DNA from: Phenylobacterium immobile (ATCC 35973)
Lineage (GTDB): Bacteria > Pseudomonadota > Alphaproteobacteria > Caulobacterales > Caulobacteraceae
DNA length: 64,000 nucleotides
Direction of reading: 5' to 3'
Assembly: GCF_001375595.1 (NCBI RefSeq)
Contig: NZ_CVJQ01000001.1
Span: forward strand, 2,383,001 to 2,447,000
A model generated the notes under the pieces. It worked only from the letters and a program-made list of their open reading frames with translations. It made no database searches and was not told where the DNA came from. The position numbers were made by a program, and so were the translations under genes. Shown one piece after another: positions 6,377 through 15,625 of this stretch; the stretch's first letter is position 1; every line of letters starts with the position of its first letter.

Positions 6377-9300
6377 ACCTCGGCCTCTCCGGACGACTGA
6401 CCAAGGCGACGATCCGCTCGCCCCTGACACCGCTGTTCCTACTGGCGGCGATCGCCGTGGGACTGCTAGCCCTGGTCTCGATCCCCCGCGAGGAAGAGCC
6501 GCAGATCAGCGTGCCCATGGTCGACATCATGGTCGCGGCGCCGGGCCTACGGGCGCCGGATGCCGTCGAGCTGGTCGGCAAGCCGCTGGAGACGATCGTC
6601 AAGAGCGTGACCGGCGTCGAGCACGTTTACACCTTCGCCGACGATAACCAGGTCATGGTCACCGCCCGCTTCGATGTCGGGACGGACCCGGACGCCGCGG
6701 CCGTGCGCATTCATGAGAAGATCCGCGCCAACTACGACCGCATTCCGGCGGGCATCGCCGAACCTCTGATCCAGACGCGCGGAATCAATGACGTTCCCAG
6801 CCTGGTCTTGACCCTGTCGCCAAAGCCAAGCCCAACCGGGCAGTGGACCGATCAGGCGCTCTACGAGCTTGCGGGCAAACTGCGGACCGAAGTCGCGAAG
6901 GTCGACAATGTCGGCCTGACCTTCATCGTCGGCGGCCGGCCTCAAGAAATCCGCGTCGAGCCCGATCCCGCCCGCCTCGCACAGCATGGGGTATCGCTCG
7001 GCGCCCTGATGGACACCATCCGCCAGGCCAACCGCACCTTCCCGGCTGGGCAGGTGCGCAACGGCGGCCAAGCCGTCGATATCACCGCCGGGCGGACGCT
7101 CGCCAGCGCCACCCAGATCGGCCTCTTGGCGCTGTCTTCCACTAAGGGCGAAAGCGTCTACGTGCGCGACGTCGCCGAGGTGATCGAGGGGCCGCGCGAA
7201 GACCAGGCCCGCGCCTGGCGCTATGCCCGCACCAGCCAGGGCTGGAGCGAGGCGCCGGCCGTCAGCCTGGCGATCGCCAAGCGCAAGGGCGCCAACGCCG
7301 TCATCGTCTCGCAGGCGGTCCTGGCCCGGGTCGACGCCCTGAAGGGCTCGCTCTTGCCCGACAGCCTGAGCGTGGCGACCACCCGCGACTATGGCGCGAC
7401 CGCCAATGAGAAGGCCAACGAGCTCTTGTTCCACCTCGGGCTGGCGACGCTCTCCATTGTGGTCCTGATCGGCTTCGCCATCGGCTGGCGAGAAGCGGGC
7501 GTCACGGCCGTGGTCATCCCGACCACCATACTGCTGACCCTCTTCGCCTCGAACCTTCTGGGCTACACGATCAACCGGGTCAGTCTCTTCGCCCTGATCT
7601 TCTCCATCGGCATCCTGGTCGACGACGCCATCGTCATGATCGAGAACATCGCCCGGCACTGGGCGATGGCCGACGGCCGAAGCCGGATCGATGCGGCGGT
7701 CGACGCCGTGGCCGAGGTCGGCAACCCGACCGTGGTCGCCACCCTGACCGTGGTCACCGCCCTGCTGCCGATGCTCTTCGTCTCCGGCCTGATGGGGCCG
7801 TACATGGCCCCGATCCCGGTCAACGCCTCGGCGGCCATGGTCTTCTCGTTCTTCGTCGCCGTGGTCATCGCGCCCTGGCTGATGGTTCGCTTCGCCCGCA
7901 AGACCTTGTCGGCCGGCGGTGGACATCACGACGAAGGCACGCTCGGCGTGCTCTACCGCAAGGTCGCCACCCGGGTGATCGGCTCGCGAAGGTCCGCCTG
8001 GACCTTCCTGATCGGGGTAGGCCTCGCCACGCTGGTGGCCTGCGCCATGTTCGCCACCAAGACCGTGACGGTGAAGCTGCTCCCGTTCGACAACAAGTCA
8101 GAGCTGCAGGTTGTACTCGACATGCCGGAAGGGACCTCGCTGGAAGCCACGCAACGCGCGCTTGACGACGCGGCGATCATCACTCGCAGCCTGCCAGAAG
8201 TCGTCGCAATCGACGCCTATGCCGGGACCGCCTCGCCGTTCAACTTCAACGGCCTCGTCCGCCATTACTATCTGCGCAACAAGCCGGAGATGGGCGACCT
8301 GTCGGTTGCCTTGGCCGAAAAGGGCGAGCGGCATCGTTCCAGCCACGCCATCGCGCTCGATCTGCGCGAGAAGCTGGCCAAGGTCGCCTTGCCGGCCGGC
8401 GCGGCGATCAAGGTGGTCGAGGCCCCGCCCGGGCCGCCGGTGATGGCGACCCTTCTGGCCGAGGTCTATGGGCCCGATGCGGCGACCCGCCGCGCCGTCG
8501 CCGAGCGGGTGAAGGCCACCTTCCATTCGGTCCCCTACATCGTCGACATCGACGACAGCTACGGCCAACCGCGCCCCGGCCTGCGCCTGGTTCCCGACCG
8601 GGACCGGCTGGAGGCCCTGAAGGTCAGCGACCGCGATGTCTACGACTCCGTCGGCGCCGCCCTGGGCGGCCAGGTGGTTGGTTACGCTCATCGCGGCGAA
8701 GGCCGCGACCCGCTGGAGATCTCCGTTCGCCTGCCGCAATCGGCGCGCAGCTGGGGCGAAGGTCTGGCCGCCATGCCGGTGGCCGTGTCGCAAGGCCCGG
8801 ACGGCGGTCGGCTGGTCTCGCTGGGCGAGGTCGCCACGGCCTCCAGCGAACCCGGCTCGACCCACATCTTCCGCCGCGACGGGCGTGACGTGGACATGAT
8901 CATGGGTGAGCTCGCCGGCGTCTATGAAGCGCCCATCTACGGCATGATGGCGGTGGACAAGGCGCTGCGCGACGGGGATTGGGCAGCAGGTCAGAAACCC
9001 GACATCCGCATGCATGGCCAACCGGACGACGAGAGCCGGCCTACGGTTCTGTGGGATGGCGAATGGGAGATCACCTGGGTGACCTTCCGCGACATGGGCG
9101 CCGCCTTCGGGGTGGCGATCCTGGGCATCTATGTGCTGGTGGTCGCCCAGTTCAAAAGCTTCCGCCTGCCGCTGGTGATCCTGACCCCGATTCCTCTAAC
9201 CCTGGTCGGGATCGTCATCGGCCACATCCTGTTCCGCGCGCCGTTCACCGCCACCTCGATGATCGGCTTCATCGCGCTCGCCGGCATCATCGTGCGAAAC

Positions 9301-9585
9301 TCGATCCTGCTCGTGGACTTCATACGACACAGCCAGACCGAGGGCCGCGCCCTGCGCGAGGTTCTGCTGGAGGCCGGCGCGATCCGCTTCAAGCCCATCG
9401 TCCTGACCGCAGCCGCCGCAATGATCGGCGCGGCGGTGATTCTGACCGACCCGATCTTCCAGGGCCTGGCGATCTCGCTGCTGTTTGGCTTGGCTTCTTC
9501 GACCCTGCTGACCGTCCTGGTCATACCCGCCATCTACATCGTCCTGCGCGATGACGGTCGTCCGCTAACCCCTAAGGAAATCTGA
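6373..9585 (+). CDS. RND-family inner-membrane efflux pump
   Basis: A 1070-residue AcrB/MexF-type proton antiporter. The first helix ([21 protein letters not shown]) is followed by the first large periplasmic loop. The motif [18 protein letters not shown] near residues 413-430 carries the paired aspartates of the proton relay. A second loop and the last helix group ([19 protein letters not shown]) follow near the C-terminus. The family length is usual (about 1020-1070). It overlaps the adaptor by 4 bp and is followed after 1 nt by dps. No outer-membrane gene lies in this operon; the channel in the divergent sqr operon is the likely partner. Heavy-metal versus drug specificity cannot be decided from what I see. 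Confidence 0.92.
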   Translation: MNLGLSGRLTKATIRSPLTPLFLLAAIAVGLLALVSIPREEEPQISVPMVDIMVAAPGLRAPDAVELVGKPLETIVKSVTGVEHVYTFADDNQVMVTARFDVGTDPDAAAVRIHEKIRANYDRIPAGIAEPLIQTRGINDVPSLVLTLSPKPSPTGQWTDQALYELAGKLRTEVAKVDNVGLTFIVGGRPQEIRVEPDPARLAQHGVSLGALMDTIRQANRTFPAGQVRNGGQAVDITAGRTLASATQIGLLALSSTKGESVYVRDVAEVIEGPREDQARAWRYARTSQGWSEAPAVSLAIAKRKGANAVIVSQAVLARVDALKGSLLPDSLSVATTRDYGATANEKANELLFHLGLATLSIVVLIGFAIGWREAGVTAVVIPTTILLTLFASNLLGYTINRVSLFALIFSIGILVDDAIVMIENIARHWAMADGRSRIDAAVDAVAEVGNPTVVATLTVVTALLPMLFVSGLMGPYMAPIPVNASAAMVFSFFVAVVIAPWLMVRFARKTLSAGGGHHDEGTLGVLYRKVATRVIGSRRSAWTFLIGVGLATLVACAMFATKTVTVKLLPFDNKSELQVVLDMPEGTSLEATQRALDDAAIITRSLPEVVAIDAYAGTASPFNFNGLVRHYYLRNKPEMGDLSVALAEKGERHRSSHAIALDLREKLAKVALPAGAAIKVVEAPPGPPVMATLLAEVYGPDAATRRAVAERVKATFHSVPYIVDIDDSYGQPRPGLRLVPDRDRLEALKVSDRDVYDSVGAALGGQVVGYAHRGEGRDPLEISVRLPQSARSWGEGLAAMPVAVSQGPDGGRLVSLGEVATASSEPGSTHIFRRDGRDVDMIMGELAGVYEAPIYGMMAVDKALRDGDWAAGQKPDIRMHGQPDDESRPTVLWDGEWEITWVTFRDMGAAFGVAILGIYVLVVAQFKSFRLPLVILTPIPLTLVGIVIGHILFRAPFTATSMIGFIALAGIIVRNSILLVDFIRHSQTEGRALREVLLEAGAIRFKPIVLTAAAAMIGAAVILTDPIFQGLAISLLFGLASSTLLTVLVIPAIYIVLRDDGRPLTPKEI

Positions 9586-9586
9586 C

Positions 9587-10066
9587 ATGAGCATGGAAAT
9601 CGACATCGGTATTCCGACCGAAAAGCGGACGGCCATCGCCGAGGGCCTGTCGCGGCTGCTGGCCGACACCTACACCCTGTATTTGAAGACCCACAACTAC
9701 CACTGGAACGTCACCGGTCCGATGTTCCAGACGCTGCACACCATGTTCATGACCCAGTACACAGAGCTGAGCCTGGCGGTGGACGAAGTGGCCGAACGGA
9801 TTCGAGCCCTCGGCCATCCGGCGCCGGGGAGCTATGCGGCCTTCGCCCGCCTTTCCAGCATCGCCGAGGAAGAGGCCGTGCCGCCGTCGCGGGAGATGAT
9901 CGCCAATCTGGTCAAGGGCCACGAGGCGGTGACCCGCACGGCCCGCCAGATCTTCCCCGTCGCCGAGTCGGCCAGCGATGAGCCGACCTGCGATCTGTTG
10001 ACCCAGCGGATGCAGGTGTCTGAAAAGACGGCCTGGATGCTGCGCAGCCTGCTCGATCCAGCTTGA
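9587..10066 (+). CDS. dps: Dps-family ferritin-like DNA-protection protein
   Basis: A 159-residue Dps protein. The intersubunit ferroxidase ligands have the classical spacing: His39 (NYHWNVTG), His51, Asp66 and Glu70 (VDEVAERI). Such dodecamers oxidise and store iron using peroxide and limit Fenton damage. AAGGAAAT lies before the ATG, which follows the RND stop by 1 nt, so it is read with the rhodanese and pump genes. Control by persulfide sensing is inferred from this position. The N-terminus is short and not strongly basic, so direct DNA binding is uncertain. Confidence 0.92.
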   Translation: MSMEIDIGIPTEKRTAIAEGLSRLLADTYTLYLKTHNYHWNVTGPMFQTLHTMFMTQYTELSLAVDEVAERIRALGHPAPGSYAAFARLSSIAEEEAVPPSREMIANLVKGHEAVTRTARQIFPVAESASDEPTCDLLTQRMQVSEKTAWMLRSLLDPA

Positions 10067-10206
10067 TTTGAGGGAACCATGCGACGGCCGAGCGTCGTGG
10101 TGATCCCGCATCGACGTCCTTCTGCGCGACGACGGGCGCATCAAGGCGGCGACTGCCTCTGACATCATCAGGAAGGCCGATGACCGCGACGCACGAATGG
10201 CCTGAC

Positions 10207-10542
10207 ATGGCTGCAAGTCTGAATTCAGGCGCTCAAGCCGCTGCGCGGCGGTGGCCCCGACACCATGACGCCCTTCAGCGGACTGGCGCGCGCCGCGCTG
10301 GAGCCCAAGGCGTTCTTGGCCAAGACGAAGGAGCTTATCGCGCTCGGCATTTCGGTCGCCACCCGCTGCGATGGCTGTATCGCCTTTCACGCGGAGGCCG
10401 CGGTCAAGCAGGGCGCGACCCGGGACGAGGTGATGGAGACCATGGGCATGGCGATCTACATGGGCGCAGCCCTAGCGTGATGTACGCCGCCCAGGCGCTT
10501 GAAGCCTTCGACCAGTTCAGCGCCAGGGACGCCGCAAAATAG
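10207..10542 (+). pseudogene. Carboxymuconolactone decarboxylase/AhpD-like gene with two compensating frameshifts
   Basis: The middle of this gene (from about 10235 to 10475) encodes a typical CMD/AhpD-like core: PDTMTPFSGLARAAL, then KELIALGISVATRCDGCIAFH with the CxxC-x3-H redox motif, then EVMETMGMAIYMG. The expected tail VMYAAQALEAFDQFSA follows in another frame, which is the same frame as the start MAASLNS. An extra base near 10230 and a missing base near 10465 would explain both shifts. Intact homologues are about 115 residues, and the total length here agrees. It lies between dps and the second SqrR-type regulator. Sequencing error is possible, but two indels in 330 bp favour a decayed gene. 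Confidence 0.7.
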
Positions 10543-10593
10543 GCCAGGGGGCCATCGGCAATCTTACGGGTCGCCGGAACCCTTGATGCTCTG

Positions 10594-10615
10594 TGCGCAT
10601 ATAATAGGATACGCA
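10594..10615. promoter_or_regulatory. Candidate SqrR-type operator B
   Basis: A 22-bp element with TGCG at its left end and CGCA at its right end, containing TGCGCATAT at 10594-10602. It ends 1 nt before the start codon of the second SqrR-type gene, which argues for autorepression. The geometry (TGCG-N14-CGCA) differs from the N8 spacing of the other candidate sites, so this is the weakest member. Confidence 0.4.
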
Positions 10616-10616
10616 G

Positions 10617-10973
10617 ATGTCCAAAGCCCTTGTCCAGTCGCCCTCAGAGGGCTTGTCGGAACTCGAGCACAGCGCCCACGCGGCCGCGCGGATGCTGAAA
10701 CTCCTGGCTAGCGAACAACGATTGCTGCTGCTCTGTCGTCTGGTGGAGGGCGAGGCGTCTGTCGGTGTCCTGGCCGAGCACGCGAAGCTCACCCAATCGG
10801 CCGCGTCGCAACATCTGGCCAAGATGCGGGCCGAGGGCCTGGTGGCCACCCGGCGGGAGGCCCAGACTATCTTCTATCGGCTGGACGATCCGGCCGCCCT
10901 GCGGGTGCTCGACACCCTGTGCGACATCTATCGCGGCGAGCTCACGGATCAGAGCAGGAAGGGCAGGCGCTAG
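10617..10973 (+). CDS. Second ArsR-family regulator of the SqrR/BigR type
   Basis: A 118-residue winged-helix repressor paralogous to the one at 4647. The core reads MLKLLASEQRLLLLCRLVEGE, and the recognition helix contains TQSAASQHLAKMRAEGLVATRR. The cysteine pair Cys40 (LLCRL) and Cys102 (TLCDIY) is in the same places as the persulfide-sensing pair of SqrR and BigR. There is no extra N-terminal cysteine. The ATG at 10617 directly follows an inverted repeat and has no clear Shine-Dalgarno sequence. It faces cydX tail to tail. Its targets may include the cyd and persulfide dioxygenase promoters, which carry similar elements; that is an inference. Confidence 0.83.
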   Translation: MSKALVQSPSEGLSELEHSAHAAARMLKLLASEQRLLLLCRLVEGEASVGVLAEHAKLTQSAASQHLAKMRAEGLVATRREAQTIFYRLDDPAALRVLDTLCDIYRGELTDQSRKGRR

Positions 10974-11040
10974 GCTCGCTGATCGCCTCGCAGCCCGAGT
11001 TGTCTGGTCAGCCCAGCTTCTCAGCGGTTAGCCGCCGCCC

Positions 11041-11160
11041 TCACTCGTCGTCCTGGCCGTCGTCGCCCAAGTCCACGAGATGAAACTCGTGCCACATGCC
11101 GTTGAGGATGCCGAAGGCGACCGCTAGGCCCAGGCCCAGAACCCAGGTGAAATACCACAT
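11041..11160 (-). CDS. cydX: Cytochrome bd oxidase small subunit CydX
   Basis: A 39-residue single-helix peptide starting MWYFTWVLGLGLAVAFGILN and continuing into GMWHEF, the classic CydX/YbgT signature including the conserved Trp near the start and the acidic C-terminal tail. AAGGAG lies before the ATG, 12 nt after the cydB stop. CydX stabilises the heme arrangement of cytochrome bd in the membrane. It is the last gene of cydA-cydB-cydX. Confidence 0.93.
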   Translation of the reverse strand: MWYFTWVLGLGLAVAFGILNGMWHEFHLVDLGDDGQDDE

Positions 11161-11172
11161 GCGCGTCGCTCC

Positions 11173-12321
11173 TTAGTAGAGGTCGGGATTGGTGGTCAGC
11201 GCGCCGACCGATGAGCGGCCGAACATCACCTTGTAGGCCCAGGCGGTGTAGGCGAGCACGATCGGCAGGAAGATCACGGTGACTACGAGCATGATGAACA
11301 GCGTCATGTGGCTGGACGAGGCGTTCCACACCGTAAGGCTCGACTTGGGGTCGATGCTGCTCGGCAGGATGAACGGGAACATCGACAGGCCGACAGTGGC
11401 GATGATGCCCAGCGCCGACAGCGACGAGCCTGCAAAAGCCGGAACCTCCTTGCCAGCCCGGATGCCGACCAGGGCCAGCACGGCGCCAGCGAAGCCCAGC
11501 ACCGGCGCGATCCACATCCAGGGATAGCTGGCGAAGTTGGTCAGCCAGCCGCCTGGTGCGGCGAGACTCGCCGCGCGCAACGGATTGGAGGGGCCGGACG
11601 GGTCGATGACGCCATCGATCCGGAAGCCCAGTCCGCCAAAGGCGACGAAGGCGTAACCGACGGCGAAAAGGACGATGGCGGCGAGCGCTGCGATCTGGCC
11701 GAAGGTCCTGGCCCGGTCGCGGACGGCGCCGTGCTCGGCCTTGATGGTCAGCCAGGCCGCGCCATGGGTGACGAGCATGGCGACCGACAGCAGGCCGCAG
11801 ACCAGGGTGAAGGGGGTGAAGAGGCCAAAGAACGTGCCGGTGTAGGTGGCGCGCAGGTCGCTATCGAGATGGAAGGGGATGCCCCGCAGCACGTTGCCGA
11901 CTGCGACCCCGAACACCAGGGTCGGGGCGAAGCCGCCCACGAACAGCGCCCAGTCCCAGGCCGAGCGCCAGGTCTTCGACGGACGCTTGGAGCGATATTT
12001 GAAGCCAACAGGGCGCAGGATCAGCGAGGCCAGGACGGCGAACATCGCCAAGTAAAAGCCCGAGAAACTGACGGCGTAGACGAACGGCCAGGCCGCGAAG
12101 ATCGCGCCGCCACCCAGGATGAACCACACCTGGTTGCCTTCCCAGGTCGCACTGATGGTGTTGATCACCATCCGCCGCTCGCCGTCATTGCGGGCGACAA
12201 AGGGCAGCAGCGCGGCCACGCCAAGGTCGAACCCGTCGGTCAGGGCGAACCCGATCAGTAGGACGCCCATCAGGCCCCACCAGATGACCCGCAGCGTCTC
12301 GTAGTCGAGAGGGATTTGCAT
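11173..12321 (-). CDS. cydB: Cytochrome bd ubiquinol oxidase subunit II
   Basis: A 382-residue membrane protein, normal for CydB (about 380). The start ETLRVIWWGLMGVLLIGFALTDGFDLGVAALLPFVARND contains the family signature for helix 1. The sequence GNQVWFILGGGAIFAAWPFVYA follows, and nine helices in all can be picked out. It pairs with CydA to reduce oxygen to water at the expense of quinol. It begins 11 nt after cydA with AAGGAT as ribosome binding site. Confidence 0.96.
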   Translation of the reverse strand: MQIPLDYETLRVIWWGLMGVLLIGFALTDGFDLGVAALLPFVARNDGERRMVINTISATWEGNQVWFILGGGAIFAAWPFVYAVSFSGFYLAMFAVLASLILRPVGFKYRSKRPSKTWRSAWDWALFVGGFAPTLVFGVAVGNVLRGIPFHLDSDLRATYTGTFFGLFTPFTLVCGLLSVAMLVTHGAAWLTIKAEHGAVRDRARTFGQIAALAAIVLFAVGYAFVAFGGLGFRIDGVIDPSGPSNPLRAASLAAPGGWLTNFASYPWMWIAPVLGFAGAVLALVGIRAGKEVPAFAGSSLSALGIIATVGLSMFPFILPSSIDPKSSLTVWNASSSHMTLFIMLVVTVIFLPIVLAYTAWAYKVMFGRSSVGALTTNPDLY

Positions 12322-12332
12322 GGTCAGGATCC

Positions 12333-13895
12333 TTATTCGGCCGGGGCCAAGCGGATCGGGGCCGCCTCGGCGTAGTTCGGCTGGTCGTGGTGGGCGTAGG
12401 GGCCTCGCTTGATGGTGCGAACGATCAGCCCGACCTCGACGACGGCCAAGGTCCCGTAGAGCAGGGTGAAGCCGATGATGGTCGTCCAGAGCTGGCCGAC
12501 CGTCAGGCTGGAGACGCCCAGGAAGGTCGGCAGCACGCCTTCAACCGCCCAGGGTTGGCGGCCGATCTCGGCAAGAACCCAGCCGGACTCGGCGGCGATC
12601 CACGGCAGAGGCATTATCGCGACCGCCGTCCAGAGCATCCACTTAGTGTCGAACCTTCGCAGGGTGACGAGGATGAAGGCGGCGGCGAAGACAGCAACCT
12701 GCAGGAAGCCGATGCCGGCCATGATGCGGAACGCCCAGAACATCACCGGCACATTGGGCACGGTGTCCCAGGCGGCCTTCTGGATGGTCGCCTTGTCGGC
12801 GGTGCGCGGGTCGGCGACGTAGCGCTTGAGCAGTAATCCATAGCCGAGGTCGCGGCGATTGAGCTCGAAGTCCGCGCGGGCCTCTATATCTCTGGGATTG
12901 GCCTTGAGCCGCTCCAGGGCGTCATAGGCCTTCACCCCGCTCTCGACCCGTGTCTCCGCCACCGCCACCAGGGGCAGGATGCCGGCGACGGGCTTATCGA
13001 GGCTGCGGGTGGAGATCAGCCCCAGGACGTAGGGGATCTTGATCTCGGCATGGGTGGTGCGGCCCTTCAGATCAGGGATGCCGAAGGCCGTCAGTCCGGC
13101 CGGCGCGGGCTCGGTCTCCCACATGGCCTCAAGCGAGGCGAGCTTCATTTTCTGGTTGTCGGTCAGGGCATAACCGCTCTCGTCGCCGAGCACGACGACT
13201 GAAAGGGAGGCCGCCAGGCCGAACGAGGCGGCGACCGCGAAGGATCGCTTGGCCACGCGCGGCCACTTGTTGCTCAGCAGCATGACCGCCGAGACCCCAA
13301 GCACAAAGACAGAGGCAATGGTGTAGCCGGCGGCGACCGTGTGGACGAACTTGGCCTGGGCGACGGGATTGAACAGCACGTCGCGGAAACTGGTCACCTC
13401 CATGCGCATCGTGTCCGGGTTGAAGGCCGCCCCGACCGGATTCTGCATCCAACCGTTGGCGATCAGGATCCACAGGGCCGAGAGGTTGGAGCCCAGCGCC
13501 ACCATGAAGGTGACGAAGAGATGCCCCTGCTTGGACAGCTTCTCCCAGCCGAAGAACATCAGGCCGACAAAGGTGGCTTCCAGGAAGAAGGCCATCAGGC
13601 CCTCGATGGCCAGCGGCGCGCCGAAGATGTCGCCGACGTAGTGCGAGTAGTAGGACCAGTTGGTCCCGAACTCGAACTCCATGGTCAGGCCGGTGGCGAC
13701 GCCGAGCACGAAGTTGATGCCAAAGATTGTCGCCCAGAACCGGGTAATCGTCCGCCAGATCGGGCGACCGGTCATGACATAGATGCTCTCCATGATGACC
13801 AGCAGAAACGAAAGACCGAGCGTCAGCGGCACGAACAGGAAATGGTACATGGCCGTCAGGGCGAATTGCAGCCTGGAGAGTTCTACGACATCCAT
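12333..13895 (-). CDS. cydA: Cytochrome bd ubiquinol oxidase subunit I (long Q-loop type)
   Basis: A 520-residue subunit with all three heme ligands in E. coli-like positions: His18 (AMYHFLF), His185 (KFVHTVAAG) and Met392 (FRIMAGIGF). The sequence GWVLAEIGRQPW is also present. The quinol loop is long (LVAVAETRVESGVKAYDALERL, then RRDLGYGLLLKRY), so this belongs to the CydA-L group and not the short CioA type. I start at MDVVELSRLQFALTAMYH; the longer frame adds 14 unconserved residues. Cytochrome bd is known to resist sulfide inhibition, which fits its place beside sqr and persulfide dioxygenase genes. Its promoter region is shared with cydDC. Confidence 0.96.
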   Translation of the reverse strand: MDVVELSRLQFALTAMYHFLFVPLTLGLSFLLVIMESIYVMTGRPIWRTITRFWATIFGINFVLGVATGLTMEFEFGTNWSYYSHYVGDIFGAPLAIEGLMAFFLEATFVGLMFFGWEKLSKQGHLFVTFMVALGSNLSALWILIANGWMQNPVGAAFNPDTMRMEVTSFRDVLFNPVAQAKFVHTVAAGYTIASVFVLGVSAVMLLSNKWPRVAKRSFAVAASFGLAASLSVVVLGDESGYALTDNQKMKLASLEAMWETEPAPAGLTAFGIPDLKGRTTHAEIKIPYVLGLISTRSLDKPVAGILPLVAVAETRVESGVKAYDALERLKANPRDIEARADFELNRRDLGYGLLLKRYVADPRTADKATIQKAAWDTVPNVPVMFWAFRIMAGIGFLQVAVFAAAFILVTLRRFDTKWMLWTAVAIMPLPWIAAESGWVLAEIGRQPWAVEGVLPTFLGVSSLTVGQLWTTIIGFTLLYGTLAVVEVGLIVRTIKRGPYAHHDQPNYAEAAPIRLAPAE

Positions 13896-13960
13896 GGACT
13901 CGACCCGTGTTCCCAGTTCGCCGCAATCAACACCCAATGCGACCGCGTTGCAATATCTCT

Positions 13961-13986
13961 ATATGCTAAGATGCGCAAATATGCAT
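13961..13986. promoter_or_regulatory. Candidate SqrR-type operator C in the cydA/cydD divergent promoter
   Basis: Two overlapping inverted repeats with 8-bp spacers: ATATGC-N8-GCAAAT (13961-13980) and ATGC-N8-GCAT (13971-13986). The core TGCGCAAAT is at 13972-13980. The 101-bp region serves both cydABX (leftward) and cydDC (rightward), and the element ends 10 nt before the cydD start. Confidence 0.5.
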
Positions 13987-13996
13987 TTTTAGCCCG

Positions 13997-15625
13997 ATGA
14001 CCGTCGCCGATCCCGCCGCCAGCCGTTTCTTCCTGGAGCGACGTGGACGCGCCGCTCATGCGCCCACTTCTCCCCTGCTCGCCTTGACCTTCATCAATGC
14101 GGTCGGCGCGGCGGCCTTCGCCTTTTGCCTGACCGGAGCGTTGACCGGCCATGCCGCCCTCCCCGCCATCCTTGGGCTCGCTGCGGCGCTGACCTTACGG
14201 GCCCTGGCCGCCTGGGCGACGACGCGTCTGGCCGCGCGACACGCCCTGCGGGTGAAGACACAGATGCGGCGCGAGGCGCTGGGTGCGGTGCTGGGTCGCA
14301 GCCGTGGCGCCCCCGCCTCGCTAGGAGAAGCGGCAGCAGCCGTGGTGGATGAGATCGACGCCGTCGACGGCTACTTCACCCAGTTCCAGCCCGCCGGTCT
14401 CGAGGCGCGGGTCGGCCCATTGCTGATCGCCGTCGCCGTGGCGCTGGTCAGTCCGATCAGCGCCGCCATCCTCCTGGCCACCCTTGTCCCGTTCGCGGCG
14501 ATCATGGCGCTGGCCGGCGGCGCGGCCAGCGCAGAGGCCACCCGCCAGTTCGAGGCCCTGGCGCGGCTCTCGGGTCACTTTGTGGATCGGGTCCGGGCGC
14601 TGCCGGTCATCCTGACCTACCAGGCCGAAGCGCAGGAGACCGCCCAGGTCGCCCGGGCCGCCGAGGCGGTCAGCGCCCGGACCCTGGGAGTACTGAGGAT
14701 CGCCTTCATCTCCACGGCGGCGCTGGAGTTCTTCGCCGCCCTGGCCGTCGCCCTGGTCGCTGTCTATTGCGGGTTTTCGCTTCTGGGCCTGTTGCCGTTC
14801 AAGGTTCCTGAGACCCTGGACTTCCGCCGCGCCTTCTTCGCCCTGGCCCTGGCGCCGGAGTTCTATGCACCCTTGCGGAAGCTGGCGGGCGCCTATCACG
14901 AGAAGCAGTTGGGCGAGGCCGCTGCTGAACGCCTTCGCCCCTTCTTCGCCAATCCACCCCCAGAAACGCCGAACACCCTGGCGCTGATCACGGACACGGC
15001 GCCGGAGGTCCGACTGCGCGATCTCAGCCTGCGCTTCGGCGATCTCGTCATCGGACCTCTCGACGCCCTCGCCCCTGCCGGCCGGATCACGGCGATCGTC
15101 GGGCCCACGGGGTCAGGCAAGTCTTCGTTGCTCGCCGCGATCCTTGGCCTGACGCCGCTGGAAACCGGGTCCGTCGAGGTCGGCGGAGCGCGTTTAGCTG
15201 ACACTGGAGGGTTTACCGGCCTGTCAGCCTGGGTCGGCCAGGCGCCCGCCTTCCTCCCCGGCTCGCTGCTCGACAACCTGATGGCGGCTTCACCCTTGGT
15301 CTCGCAAGACATGGCGCTGGCCATGGCGAATTCGGTCGGCCTTGGTCCAGCATTGGCCCGAAGGTCCGAGGGGGGAGATACGCCCTTGGATGAACGCGGC
15401 TCAGGCCTTTCAGGCGGAGAGCGTCGTCGCCTCGCCCTCGCCCGCGCCCTTCTGAAGCCCGCGCCCCTGCTCCTGCTGGATGAACCGACGTCCGATCTCG
15501 ACGCCGTCGCCGAGGCCGAGATCATCGCCATGATCCGGGGAGCGGCAGGTGGGCGGACGGTGATCGTCGCCACCCACTCCGAGACCCTGGCCGCCGCCGC
15601 CGACCATGTCGTGCGCCTGTCATGA
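13997..15625 (+). CDS. cydD: Glutathione/cysteine exporter ABC subunit CydD
   Basis: A 542-residue half-transporter with an N-terminal six-helix membrane domain (to about residue 310) and a C-terminal ATPase. The Walker A motif GPTGSGKSS is near residue 372, the signature LSGGERRRLALARALL is near residue 470, and the Walker B segment LLLLDEPTSDLD follows. CydDC exports reductant (glutathione and cysteine) to the periplasm and is needed to assemble cytochrome bd. It is divergent from cydABX, overlaps cydC by 4 bp (ATGA), and has no obvious Shine-Dalgarno sequence. Confidence 0.93.
   Translation: MTVADPAASRFFLERRGRAAHAPTSPLLALTFINAVGAAAFAFCLTGALTGHAALPAILGLAAALTLRALAAWATTRLAARHALRVKTQMRREALGAVLGRSRGAPASLGEAAAAVVDEIDAVDGYFTQFQPAGLEARVGPLLIAVAVALVSPISAAILLATLVPFAAIMALAGGAASAEATRQFEALARLSGHFVDRVRALPVILTYQAEAQETAQVARAAEAVSARTLGVLRIAFISTAALEFFAALAVALVAVYCGFSLLGLLPFKVPETLDFRRAFFALALAPEFYAPLRKLAGAYHEKQLGEAAAERLRPFFANPPPETPNTLALITDTAPEVRLRDLSLRFGDLVIGPLDALAPAGRITAIVGPTGSGKSSLLAAILGLTPLETGSVEVGGARLADTGGFTGLSAWVGQAPAFLPGSLLDNLMAASPLVSQDMALAMANSVGLGPALARRSEGGDTPLDERGSGLSGGERRRLALARALLKPAPLLLLDEPTSDLDAVAEAEIIAMIRGAAGGRTVIVATHSETLAAAADHVVRLS

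Noticed and set aside
6547..7929. 460-residue open frame on the minus strand across the RND pump
   Set aside because: Shadow of the pump gene; composition (Gly, Asp, Arg, Gln, His) and lack of domains show it is not coding.
10067..10206. Possible small gene between dps and the CMD remnant
   Set aside because: Short frames only; a stretch reading IDVLLRDDGRIKAATAS has no start, and I cannot tie it to a family.
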